This document shows positions 40,522 through 52,000 of a stretch of DNA of 64,000 bases, piece after piece; the first letter of the stretch is position 1, and every line of letters begins with the position of its first letter. The stretch lies in assembly GCA_000499405.2 (NCBI GenBank), contig HG738138.1, positions 19,817,753 through 19,881,752 on the forward strand, read 5' to 3'. A program made the translations under genes and the position numbers. The notes beneath the pieces are model-generated. The model saw only the letters and a list, made by a program, of their open reading frames with translations. It had not been told where the DNA came from and ran no database searches. This DNA is from Onchocerca volvulus (lineage: Eukaryota > Nematoda > Chromadorea > Rhabditida > Onchocercidae).

Positions 40522-43500
40522 CAATCGCTTTCATAACAAATACATATTGTAGTTTCCTAAGCCATATAATTCACTGCAGTGCTTGTATTAACCATTCTCA
40601 TACTATCTAAATTTACTCAAATGTCAGCACTTATGCATATATCAGGTGAACCAAGTCCTCTATTATTTATTTCGAACTGTCAAATACTGCGTGAGAATTT
40701 TACAAGTGAAGAATAACTAAAGGACAAAACGTCGTGCTTGCAAAATATGGTAAACAATAATGAACAAACTTGAAAAATATTAATAAACTAATTGAAAACG
40801 AAATGGATGTAGAGAGAGGGAAAGTTGAAAGAATGCTGATTTGAATAATCCATACGATAAATGTTAATTCAGCATATCATATATTATTACAAATTAGACC
40901 AGTCAGGAGATAATACAAGAACGAACTGTGAAGAATTCTTTTTAATTAATCAGTTAATAAGAAATGGCAGTTTCCATCGGAGAACTGCGAAGAGAGCATC
41001 TACCAGGTGGAAAGAGTGCGAGTGAGTGACACCGGCATAAAAAATCTCGTGACCCAAAAAAAGAACTACCCACAATTCAAAGCTTACTGAGATCATCGTA
41101 CCTCGTCTCTATCAGCATTCTTACTCCATCTCAGCCTTACAAACACTCCACCCATACTGCAAATCAGAGCTTGCAACAACTCAAATCATTCGAGACGACC
41201 TTTCAATTTGTGCGTTCTTTCACTATTTGTTGATTTCCTAACTGCTCCGATTCTGCTTCCATCATCCCATTCCTCTCGATCCGATCTATGCTTCTGCTTC
41301 TATGCTCTTATTGTTATTCTTACCAGCAAAATTTGTGCTTCGATCAAATTGCCTACGTATTCATCAACCGACAAAAGTAGTACTGCAAGTTTGTTAGAAG
41401 TGAGGGAATGGCATAAATGTCTTGATATGCCATGGGAAGATGGGAACATCTTTTCAACTCAGAATATCTTATGAATTCTGTTCTCCCTGTTTTTACTCCT
41501 GTTTTCACTCTCTTTCAGTTATGACTATTAAATACTTGAAGTGCGACGTCGAGTTAATTATCAAGCCATGAAAATTCTTCCGGATATTTTCTCTTTTTCG
41601 CAGCACATTTTTTCTCCTCTCCCTCTTTTAGATTCAGGATATACCGCGATGTTAGCCTTTGAAGGTACCCGGAATCAACAAGACTATATGAAGCTAGTTC
41701 AACTGCAGTGAGCTCGGCTCAAGTTTGATCTAAATGCTTGCCTGGCTTAAACTCTCATGTAGAAGTTTCTTATCAAATCTTTCTTCCTTCTTTGGACTGT
41801 TCCGCATTCCTTACTGTTCCGCTGCCTTCATAGATGATTCCTCATATTCTTTCTTTAACTTTTTCGATGTATTATTAAATTATATTGCTATATTTTTCCT
41901 CTAATTACAGTAGAATGGAGTAAAAAACACATCGATCCGTAAGAATTCAAATCATAAAATATCTCTCCACTCTTAGATATGAAGATGAGAGAAAATTCCT
42001 GTGAAACGCATAAAATATACAAAGTTCACAGAAAAAGTTCAATCAGTAGCACATTACTTCTATTTGTTTAAACAGAAATCTAAAAAATATTGATGTCATA
42101 ATGTGCCAAAAACTGCTATGGTATTATCCCTGAAGTGGACCGCATCTTCCGATAGAAAGAAGAGTTTAATCGATAGCACCTGAGAAAAAAACACCACTGA
42201 CAGCAAATCTTATGTTAAATGTTGATGCATTCCCCGCACGATATATCCGTGAAGCATGGGGAACAGTGGTGACATTGCGAATCATTCGAATTCCTTTTTT
42301 TATAATTAACGATTATAGTGATCAAATACAAAAATACGTTTAAAATTCTCAAAGAAATACCATACATAAAGTCTCAACATACTTTGAATGACTTGTCTGT
42401 TATATATAAGCCAACAGACTGCGCAAGTTACAGCATTATTATTCTGATAAAGAATAATTATACCTAAAGGAGATGCATCCCTTTAGAAACAGCCATCAAG
42501 AGAAACAGAAATAAAAAAATGAATAAAGATGAGTTAAGTGGAAGGAAATAGAGGGAAACGCTGGTAATCACTATCACTCGCAACTATCGACAGCTAAAAA
42601 GCCTTCTCGTCCCTTTCTATGACACTGAGATAGTGTCATCATCCATGAACTAGCTTCCTAAGATGCCTAGGTTAGCCCATCTCATCCCACTTGCTCATCT
42701 CAACTGATGCACTTCAGAACACGACGAAATAAAGAATGGAATTCAGTGAGCCAAACTGTCATAAAAGTGATGCAAATAAAAGCCCCGCAAGGCATCTAGA
42801 GGATGAGTTGGCGATGTGCAACGACATTTGCAACGTTTATTTCCCACATGATTTCGGATCACCTGAGATTTGATGTTTCAACTATTTGTTTGCAGATTTC
42901 AAAGCCGTCTAGCATGATGTCTTTTTGAACAAATTCAGAAGCAAATTCATAAAATTGAGATGAATATCCGAGTCAAAAAATATGAATAAGATGAAAAGAA
43001 AGAAGGGAATGACGACTCACTGTTTGATTACATCAGTGCAATAATTTGTGCTAACTAATTATTCCAGCTGTTAATCGAGAATTATAGGCTCCTACCCTTC
43101 AAATAGACAACAAGAAGCACTTTGATAATGACGCACAAACACACACACAGTAGTTTTTTTTTGGTTTTGGTTTTTTATTTTTTTTTGGAGTTAGGTTAGG
43201 TAGATTCTTTTTTTAAGAGATTGTTGTTTTGTTTGATGTTTTGTTTTTATATATTAAAAAAAAAAAACTAAACATGCTGCAAGTACGCATCATCTTAAAA
43301 GCTAGATTAAGAACTTTTTATTACCTGTGATAGCACCTTCTCATGTTATATGATCCTGCAGTTTATCGAGACATGAACATTTCTCATTACATTTTTGGAA
43401 CTATAAAGATACAAATTCCACGAATTGAGAAACTGAATTTAAGGTTAGAATATTTCTTCTTATTCAAAAGAAGAATTACATTGTTTCAGTACTTTCATTT

Positions 43501-43812
43501 TCTTAATAATTTAAGTATCATTACGCAAGTTAAAATTTAGGACCTATAATTACTTATTAGTGACAAAAAACTTTGACCAGCCAAGCAGCTTATAAAAAAA
43601 TAATGAGTAAGCTATTTCGCTTTATATGGATCTTCTTCATGAAATATAAGTAACTGATAATTCTTACTTAGAAACAACGACCTTGCATTGCTTTCCTTTG
43701 CAATTTTGAATCAATTAAAAACAATCACAACTTCAATTCACTTCACATTGTTTAATAAATTTGATTCAAGAAAAATCAATATAGTAAATTAATCAAATTT
43801 CCATCAAAATTT
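40522..43812. other. Intergenic or intronic DNA, CT-rich patch
   Basis: If the eh1-like exon is real, part of this may be its intron. 41100-41480 and 41580-41880 are pyrimidine-rich and somewhat higher in G+C, with one 88-codon plus frame (41208-41474) that is Ser/Leu/Cys-rich and low in charged residues, so not persuasive. A short hairpin lies at 42619-42639, a CA-repeat near 43137-43151, and long T-runs near 43157-43185. Confidence 0.4.
42619..42639. repeat. 8-bp inverted repeat with 5-nt loop
   Basis: ATGACACT (42619-42626) and AGTGTCAT (42632-42639) flank GAGAT. Too short for a microRNA precursor by itself. Confidence 0.6.
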
Positions 43813-44745
43813 TCAGTATGAACGCGCTACAAATACTAATTTTTGACGCTTATTATCACCAGTAAGTAATTCCTTTCCATAAGCTTTGCGGGCGGTGATT
43901 GCTTTGCTTTTGATTTTGGTGACCTTCGTTTCTGAATGACTTAAAAAAAAGCAATTTAATAAATTAAGTAAGTTTAGCATATTTCACACGACTTCGAGAT
44001 ATAGACAAAATTTTTTAAGAGAAAATAAGTTGCAGCAGTTTTCATCATCTTTAATTTACATATTAAAAACTTTCAGCCATAATGCTATTTAATATCATTT
44101 GTTGTCATTCGATTGTGTTACTTGTTTTTTTTTCTTTTTTCTAATCATTCAAAAGTTTTTCAGTAAGCTCGTCGTTATGATAAAATATAGTTCTCGGATA
44201 AGAAATTGACAACTAACGAAAAATCTGCAGCCGATTTTTTTTTTTTTTTTTTTTGCAGCTATTGCATTTTCAAATATCTCTTTAAAATCATAATCAGTTG
44301 ACTTAAGTTTATGATTTTGTTTTAATTACTCATTATTTTGATATTAAAAGACGAGATCTTATGCCGTACTGGTATTTTTTATTTCACACAGAGGATATTT
44401 AATAATGGATTACAGTTTACATGTGTTAAAGCAAAAGAAAAAGAAAAGATGAGAGTGGACTTTAAGAAATGAAGAAAATAACTGCCGATAAAAGGGCAAT
44501 GGTTGCTGGGGGAACAATCTGATCGAATTGTAATCTGATTGGATTGAAGATTGCTTCTTCTTGCTATTGTAACTCAGCTAGGTCAGCAATAGGTGTCAGA
44601 AAAGTCTTCTATGCCTCTTCTGACGAGACAAATCCTGTTGAGAAAGTTTTATTACTTGATGGAAGAGTAATTCTTCGTAACAAACAATTATCAGAGAATA
44701 TCCAGGCAAAATGATCACCGGGTTATTCTTACCTTTGTCGCTCAT
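43813..44745 (-). CDS. Candidate two-exon small basic protein, 43 residues
   Basis: Exon 1 (44745-44733) is ATG-AGC-GAC-AAA-G followed by a strong donor GTAAGA. Exon 2 (43931-43813) follows a TTTTTTAAGTCATTCAG acceptor and is open to TGA. Joined, the frame is kept (G plus AA makes Glu) and gives Met-Ser-Asp-Lys-Glu-Thr-Lys-Val-Thr-Lys, then a Lys/Arg-rich body containing ITARKAYGKELLTGDNKRQK and a hydrophobic end (LVFVARSY). The product is 43 residues with strongly basic charge and would suit a nuclear or ribosome-associated microprotein, but I know no family for it. Extra phase-compatible exons could be hidden in the 801-bp intron. The unproven plus-strand frame at 44469-44714 lies inside that intron, so at least one of the two may be false. 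Confidence 0.4.
44469..44714 (+). pseudogene. Coding-like frame interrupted by one TGA
   Basis: ATG at 44469 opens 17 codons (MKKITADKRAMVAGG then Thr-Ile), meets TGA at 44520-44522, then stays open in the same frame for 63 codons to TGA at 44712. The second part is protein-like: SAIGVRKVFYASSDETNPVE, then Lys-Val-Leu-Leu-Leu-Asp-Gly. Either this is a broken or still-unspliced exon, or the composition is accidental. A recoded selenocysteine is formally possible, but I see no selenocysteine insertion hairpin that I could defend. It lies antisense within the intron of the small basic protein candidate. Confidence 0.25.
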
Positions 44746-46119
44746 ATGAATAGTAGTTCACTGAATTGTCGGTTTGCTGCTGCTACTGTTACGTCGGTCT
44801 GTGTCGTTGTTGAAACTGACTTCAGCTATGACCTTTTAAATCCTTTCGGGACTCCTCTCTCTTACCTGCTTGCAACGTGTCTCCTCATGACTGGTTGGCC
44901 TCGCTTTATTTGTTGTGAATTAGGGCGTTTTGGCAGTAAACATATTTATCGCCCCTTTGAAACTATGTCGCGTCACTTGACCTTTAGTAAAACTCCTTGT
45001 TCGCAATAATTGTCGTGACGCTATTTGAAATCTTTCGGCTTTCACCGATAGTGGTCAAGATTGCAACAAATGAGCTGAACGATAATTTTAATTTTTCTTC
45101 ATAACTAAGAATATCTGATATCGTTCTTCAAATACAGTGTTTTATTCGATGAGCGACATCATTATATGTCACAGTAAGAAAGTTTACAATGTCAAGTAGT
45201 GGTCACTTTGGACTTCACTGGCAGACAAACCAACAAATGTTCCGCTTTTATGATTGATGACACACAAGCTAACAATCGAAATAATATGACCAAGTAGCTA
45301 ATGAATGCTTTAAAATTTTGGGCCAGTTTATTCAATATTTGATTGGTTCTACCATTTCAAAAGCAGCGCTTGTTGACTTGAATTATTATGAATTTATCAT
45401 TAATTCTCGCTTTATTGTTGTAGTTTCGTATCATTCTATCTTACATACTTCTCCATCCTACATCAGCCTATTGTTATTATCAACATCGCAAAGAGATCAC
45501 ACTCATAATGATTATAGCAGAAAGAATTGGTACCTTTGCACTGCGAATGAATTAAATCCTATTTTTGTGAAAGCTAAGTGCATTAAAATTAATCTCATTA
45601 ATTTCATATTATCCTCATTAATTTTATTCAATGAATAAATTCATCAGCCTTTCATTCTCAAACACAGTTTGGTTATAGAAATCCTTGTTGTTACTGAATT
45701 GGGATTCATCCATCCCAAAGATGTTGAAAAGGCGACGTAAAGTGAAACCATTGTATTGTTCAGACTTTTTGTTGATGTATATCGTTTCATTTCATAAATT
45801 CATCATCATTCCAGAAGTCGAAGTTGCACCTTTTTCGGGAGAACCGAATTTTAATGAAGACAATCTTTTCCTCTTCCTTCTACGCTTTCATTGCTTTCCT
45901 TTCTTACGACTTTTTGAACGAAATTCAATCATCCTGGTGACTACCGTCCCAGTCATAGACTGAATGGAAAGTAACGGGAAACAAGTTACCTGGCGATATA
46001 CACATGCGACATGTCGCTATCACCGGAAGACATCAAGTGGATATAGAAAGTGATAAGTGTGCTATCAATCATTGTTGTTTCCTTTGTCATATTTCATGTC
46101 AGTGCCTTTGAACCAGTGA

Positions 46120-46383
46120 AAACAAGAAATTACTCTTAGAGGACTGAAGGATACGATACCTTTCGGGAGATGTTTTATTTGCATAATGATCAAGTCCGAA
46201 CTTTATTCAAAATCGGATTTTGCAGTGCATATTGTTCGTCTTGTAATTCATTGGAGGTTTGGGTGTGCAGGGTTTTGGGTTATCGGAATGTTCTTCCTGG
46301 TGACAGTCTCTTCCTCCATATTACTGGAATTCCTCGCTCTGGAAAGTCCTGATTATTTCACTCAAAATTGTATTCGCTGTTAG
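46120..46383 (+). CDS. Candidate exon with one membrane helix
   Basis: The frame is open from 46120 to TAG at 46381-46383; a possible acceptor (ATTACTCTTAG) ends at 46139. A polar N-terminal part with an internal Met at 46186 is followed by His-Ile-Val-Arg-Leu-Val-Ile-His-Trp-Arg-Phe, a hydrophobic segment of about 25 residues, and a short tail starting Glu-Ser-Pro-Asp-Tyr-Phe. A His-Ile-x-x-Leu-Val stretch, then basic residues, a Trp-started membrane helix and Glu-Phe-Leu recall the N-terminal region and first helix of DEG/ENaC channels. The extracellular Phe-Pro-Ala-Val-Thr-Ile-Cys block that should follow was not found downstream. It could be a single-exon 65-residue membrane protein, a channel fragment, or chance. 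Confidence 0.3.
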   Translation, partial: KQEITLRGLKDTIPFGRCFICIMIKSELYSKSDFAVHIVRLVIHWRFGCAGFWVIGMFFLVTVSSSILLEFLALESPDYFTQNCIRC

Positions 46384-49074
46384 GTTATAATATAATTATG
46401 TTTGTATTAGTAAAATATAACTAAGCCCTTGTAATAATCACTCAACCATCTTAAAATAGGCTAGGTTTATGAGATTTTAAGCGATGTGGCTTTTCAAGTA
46501 CTTAAACGCATGTTTTATATTTATTACCAAAGATTACTTCGCAGTGAAAGGTTCCTGAAAGTTTTTTATCTGAAATTATTAATTTCTTCGTCCTCTATCT
46601 CTCTCTTTATCTCTTCTCATAGTTAATTTGATAGTTTATCATCTTTCAGCACTGCCTGATAGTGAATAATATAGCTTGAGATTCTTTCGGCATGTGTTAA
46701 TTATTTGATTTTGATCTAGTTACACTAATTGAAGTATGCGTAGTAAGTGAATAATCAGAGATTTTTCGAAAATTTATTTTAATTAAACATTACATCGGGG
46801 CATTGTCTCGTGATTCGTACAAATTGCTCTTATAACTTACCTTGCTGAAAATCGGTCTCAATTTTAATTCTAATACATTTTCTGAATATTTTTTTGGTAG
46901 TTATTACTGAAATTCGCATTATTTCAAGCTTTGCAATATCATTTCTTCAATTTATAGAGATATGCTTTGGTCAAACAATCACTGATAATAGTTTCAGTTA
47001 GTCAAATAAGTAGATAATATAATAAATGTATGATAAAATGTATCTACATAATAATGTGAGATACGTTTTTCAAATTAGTAGCAACACGAGGTTTTCAATT
47101 TCAGAACGATGAAAGCATATTATTGATGCATCAGGCAGTCTCCATTCAATCATACATAAGGTTGCTCATTTTGCAGTAGTTCATTCTTCTTTTTTGACTT
47201 CTGAATAAAGTTTATTCTAGTTGAGTTAATGTTTTGTAACGATCTGTTGTCCGTACGAAAAGTAATCATCTGAACAATTGAGAATTATTTTACTTGCATT
47301 TATTTCAGCAAAGATTGCAATTATATAAAAATAGTTAACAGAATAATGTCATTTACGTTGTTTCCTACAACCACTTTTTGAAGAATTCTGTTTTCAAAAG
47401 TATTTTTGTATAATAGATTTCCTTCACTAAGAAATTCAGTTTGTCTTTTTTTCACCATGACCATTTTCTCATTCATCTTGCCTCTTATTTTATATCTCCA
47501 AGTATGAGGCGAAATCATGAAAGGCCACTTGCCTGTCATGATTTTGCTTCAGAATTTTTCCTGTTGTTTCTATTAGGCTTTATAAAATTATCTGTTTGAA
47601 GGATTTTAAGTGAAGTTTGAGTTAGTGCTTTTTTCTCACTTTTTGGGATATTTTGAACTGCCAATATAATTTCAATCGTCAGTGGGCAGTAAGGAAAGTT
47701 CAAGTGGGAAACCCGAGAACACTGAGAAAGCCACAAGGAAAACTTAAGTTAAAGGTATAAGTAACTTTGTAACCATCATTTTATTTTATATGGGGATTTC
47801 GCATTGTAAATTCATATAATCATTGCTTTCTCGAAATTCCGTCTGCTTAATTATATCTGGTTTCAGTGAGTTCATTTTTTTTTTTTTTTTTTACTGGGAT
47901 TTCTTGATAAACTGTTCTCTGCATTCTGAAATTAAGTGAAAGATGGAGTACTGTGACATTGAGAAACATATGTTTTTCGTAGAAATATTCACGAAGAAGT
48001 CAGGAAAGGAAACTATTTAGCTTTTTTTTTTCACGAAATAAGTGCACATGAATTATGCTTAATTTCAACTGGCTTTTTTTGCAGATTTTCAGCATTTAAT
48101 CTTATCAATGTCAGCTACTCACCTACAGAGTAAAATATATCCTGAAATCTCATTTTTATAACTCTAGCTGTATATTCTATTTGCCGAAAAATTTGTTCTG
48201 TTCCGGTAAATAAGACGTTCCGCTATTAAGAAATTTCGAATTTTGAATAAATATAAGTCACTACTAAGAAATTTAAATTTCGAATAAGTATAAGTCACTA
48301 TTAGCAAAATTTAAAATTTGAATACATATAAGTTCAGATTGCAATGTTTTATGTAAGATGTACATTTTTCATCGAATCGTTGAGAGATCCAGTCATTCAT
48401 TGAATCATTGAAGAATGTTGTTTGATGCTTCCATCTCTTTTCCTTTTTTGAATATTTTGTGAGTTCCAAGTATAACTGAAATTGCATGATCTATAGATGG
48501 ACAATTATTATTGTTATAGTACGTTGCTGGTTTCCAATTTTGCTTTTTTGATCTCAAATTGTCAAAATTTATTTTTCAATTTTCGCATTTCCTGTGTTTT
48601 CTGTTTCAGAAAGAGTTTTTCAAAGGAACGAACACATTTTTAGTCAGTTTAACTGAAAAAAAAAAAAGCAAAAAGGTGAGAGTGAATAGCTGCAAGGCAG
48701 AGTATGTGATGTTGGTGGACGATGGTTAACATCAGTAACTCCAGTCTGGCTCAGAGAGAATCCAACATTGTTGATACATCAAAAAGAACTGATACAAGTT
48801 TGTATCTTGTATTTCGTATTTTTCCTTTGCATATCATTTATCACGTTCATATGAATGTTTTAGACAAAATTTATGGATTTTGTGCTAAATTTAAATGTAT
48901 TACGCACGCATTTAGTTATGATCAGTGTAACTAAATATATTTTTTTTAATAAAAATGTATAATCCTAACTGAATGCATTTCAAAAGAATATTTTTCGAAT
49001 TGTTTTGTTTTATGCTAAAAATGAATTAAACCAAAAATATCTTTAGAAAAAGCATTCTAATAAGGTTTATTACA
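46384..49074. other. Intergenic DNA upstream of striatin
   Basis: No gene supported. The stretch holds the striatin promoter region, poly-T runs (47874-47892, near 48024) and a three-copy tandem repeat. Short open frames (47321-47539 minus, 48722-48934 plus) lack splice support. Confidence 0.5.
48223..48335. repeat. Three-copy imperfect tandem repeat, about 38 bp
   Basis: Units at 48223, 48261 and 48298 each begin CTA(T/C)TA and continue with an AAATTT-rich core, GAATA and ATATAAGT(C/T). The second copy differs from the first by a few substitutions and the third is more diverged. About 750 bp upstream of striatin. Confidence 0.75.
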
Positions 49075-49089
49075 GACATCAACGAAGAT
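49066..49089 (+). promoter_or_regulatory. Likely spliced-leader acceptor before striatin start
   Basis: TTTATTACAG ends at 49075, 14 bases before the ATG at 49090. No upstream cis exon is needed. This is the spacing typical of nematode trans-splicing; inference from consensus only. Confidence 0.5.
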
Positions 49090-52000
49090 ATGAGCAATAA
49101 TGAATATCCTTTACACGATGTTCAGCAAGATTCAAATGCTTTGGACTGTAAAGGAGACGAGCAGGTGGATGCTTATTCTTCATATTTAATTTGCAGATAA
49201 ACAAGCAAAAACAGTAACTGCCCTATATATCGATATCTGCGGGGAAAATTATATATTGACTTCTATTTTCGACTTTCAAACTTTTAGCTGGTATCCTTTT
49301 TGCTATGATAACTCACTCGACTTCCAAGATATGCAATCCTTATAACCATGAAAAGCAAGCATATCTGTATCATATCGTGTTACAAATTTCTAAAATATAG
49401 AAACTTTTGGCTGTCTTCCACTGCTCTGATGAGCAACTATGTTACAGTCACGAAAAATACCATATACAATGCACGGTGTGTTGCATTACTTGCAACATGA
49501 ATGGAGCCGTTATGAAATGGACCGGGCACAGTGGGAAATGGAGAGAGCTGAACTGCAGGTTTTTTTTTTTTTTTTTCAAATCTCTAAAAAAATATTTTAG
49601 GTGTTATAACTTTCTCATTTAAGATACTGATACTATACGCCATAGTTTTCCCGATTGTTTTTAGGCACGAATAAGCTTTCTTCATGGCGAGCGGAAGGGA
49701 CAAGAAAACTTAAAGGCCGATCTAATCCGACGCATAAAAATGCTTGAATATAGTTTAAAACAAGAACGGTCGGATTTTTACTGGATTTGTTATCATTCGA
49801 AAATTTTTTCTGCATAATGTTATGATTGAATTATATCCTTGTTATTCATGCGTCTGACATGTTTTAATTATTGATTTACATCGCAAGAATACTTAACTGT
49901 TAATTAGAAAGATTGTTACTCAAATTTTAAGACATATCGTTGCTTAAATTCCATCTAAAAGACGGAAAATTGAATCCATTCAAATAAGTTAACAAGCAGT
50001 GTTCGGTTGAATCGCGAGGCTTCTCTAGGGATAAATTCACCCATGAGAATTATGTAATTCTCACAGATAATTCATAGTTGATTTACTCATTTTTTCAACA
50101 TTTTTTATAATAATGCATTGCATTAACTTACTGATACTATATATTCCCTTTCAGAGCTAAAAATTATCGTTTAACTCACAATGGTCAGGATAAACCAGAA
50201 GACGAACTGACTCCAGATGAAGCTGCAGGTATACATAATTTATGCAAAGTGAGCTTGAACTGGGGAGCTGATGTGTAACATTCATATTAAATTCAAAAAT
50301 CACAGTTTGTATGTTTCTTATTATCTGGCACTTAGGAAATAGAAATTTCCGAACTTTATTTTCAGAGTCTACTGAACAAGTTTCTCTTGATGTAGATGCA
50401 TACTCTTCGCAATGTAATAGTGCCTCCAGTTTTCGTAATGCGAGAGCTTTGCTGAGGCAATATCTGCAGGTTGGTATATTAGCATTTGTTCTATGCAATT
50501 AGCACTTGAAAAGTTTAAGTTAACATCATGCAAAATTTTATATGTTCCGTTACATTTTAGGAAATTGGTTATAGTGAAACAATTTTGGATGTTCGATCTT
50601 TTCGGGCCAAAAATTTATTAGGATTGATGTCAAATTCGGACTGGCAAGCTGATTCTAATAGGTAATGTTGCTTACTGGTTGAATTGTTTTTCGCAAGCAG
50701 TTTCTGCTTATTCATAGTGTCATTTATCAATATCATATGCAAAAATTATCACATCCAAAATACTAAAACTAAAGGATTCAATTGAAAAATTAATTCGTGA
50801 TATAGAAACATTTTGAAATTCATGAATTATTAAGCATAAAGGATATTTAATAACATCCGAATCATGCAAATTCCGATTACTTTGCTCTTACCATGCTACA
50901 GCGCTTCCCGGCAGAGTGCTGTAAAGGCTCTTCAAGATACTGATCGAGCTGTTATGGAAGCTGCTCAGTATCTTCGGAAGAAGAAAAGAGATAATTCTGC
51001 ACCAGCTGGAAGTGACGATAGGTAGTGCTTTCATTTTTCTTTTTCAATATTACGATTTCTTTACATATCTATTATTACTGAGGTGTATACTAAAATTTTG
51101 GCTTAAATTTAAATTCAAAACCAAAAAGGATATTAGAAAACTTATTGTTTCCAACAGCGATTATAGTGATTCGGATGATGATGAGAAAGGAAGAAAGGAA
51201 TACAAAAAGGATTCTCTTGATCCGGAAACAGTAGATGCGCTTGGAGAGTTTTCATTTTTAAAAGATGAGAAAACAGATATTAGTAGAAAACGATCAGAAG
51301 GAAGTGGCGAATGGAGCATCAATCAACGTGCTATTGATCAGATGAAGGAAAAGTTCAGGTAAGCATTTCATTACTAGCTTTTGCGAAAGATTTTTCTAAA
51401 ATTTAGCTTGCATTCTAAAAAACTGTGTATTTACATTCTCCTAGGTCGGAACAAGAAAGAAAACGAAGTAATAGTCAAAGTGATTCTTCATCTGGTAGAG
51501 GACCTCTACATCAGCTTCGCTTAGGATCGGATGATGTCAAAAAAGAAGCATCTGATGGTGAGTTGCTTTTTTCAAACATGTTTGTATTTTTGTTTGTTTG
51601 CAGAAAAAAAAAAAAAAAAAAAAAACTTTATTTTTGTTCGTCCATTTCTGCTCGTTCGCCCAGTTGGAAAATATCATGGTGTAGAAATTTATTTTAGCAA
51701 ATAGAAAATGGTATGATAACATTGACTTTTGCATACGTCATTGGTCTTTTTTCTGGAACGTATTGTAAATGAAAATGAGATAGATTTTATCACTTTTTCT
51801 TTTTTTTTTTTTTTTTTACTTTTATTTTACAGATGATGTCCAGCAATTTTTCGGTAATAAAAGTAAGCGAGAATTCATGGATATTAATGTAGCTCTTGGA
51901 ATTGCTGATGAAGGAAATGTTGACATTAAAGATGATTTCATTATTGTTAGTTACACTATCTTTTTTATTTCATCTTTGTCTAACATTTCAAACATTTTTC

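Noticed and set aside
41085..41110. TGAGATCAT string sharing the seed of the bantam/mir-80 microRNA family
   Set aside because: The rest of the mature sequence does not match and no complementary arm lies within 100 bp.
45661..45741. Plus-strand frame ending Phe-Ile-His-Pro-Lys-Asp-Val-Glu-Lys-Ala-Thr
   Set aside because: Only about 33 codons between stops, with no start codon and no convincing splice sites.
45989..46073. Minus-strand frame starting Met-Ile-Asp-Ser-Thr with a GTAACT donor
   Set aside because: No downstream acceptor gives a continuing frame, and the stretch is short; treated as chance.
50157..50498. 113-codon minus-strand open frame
   Set aside because: It is the antisense shadow of striatin exons 4 and 5.
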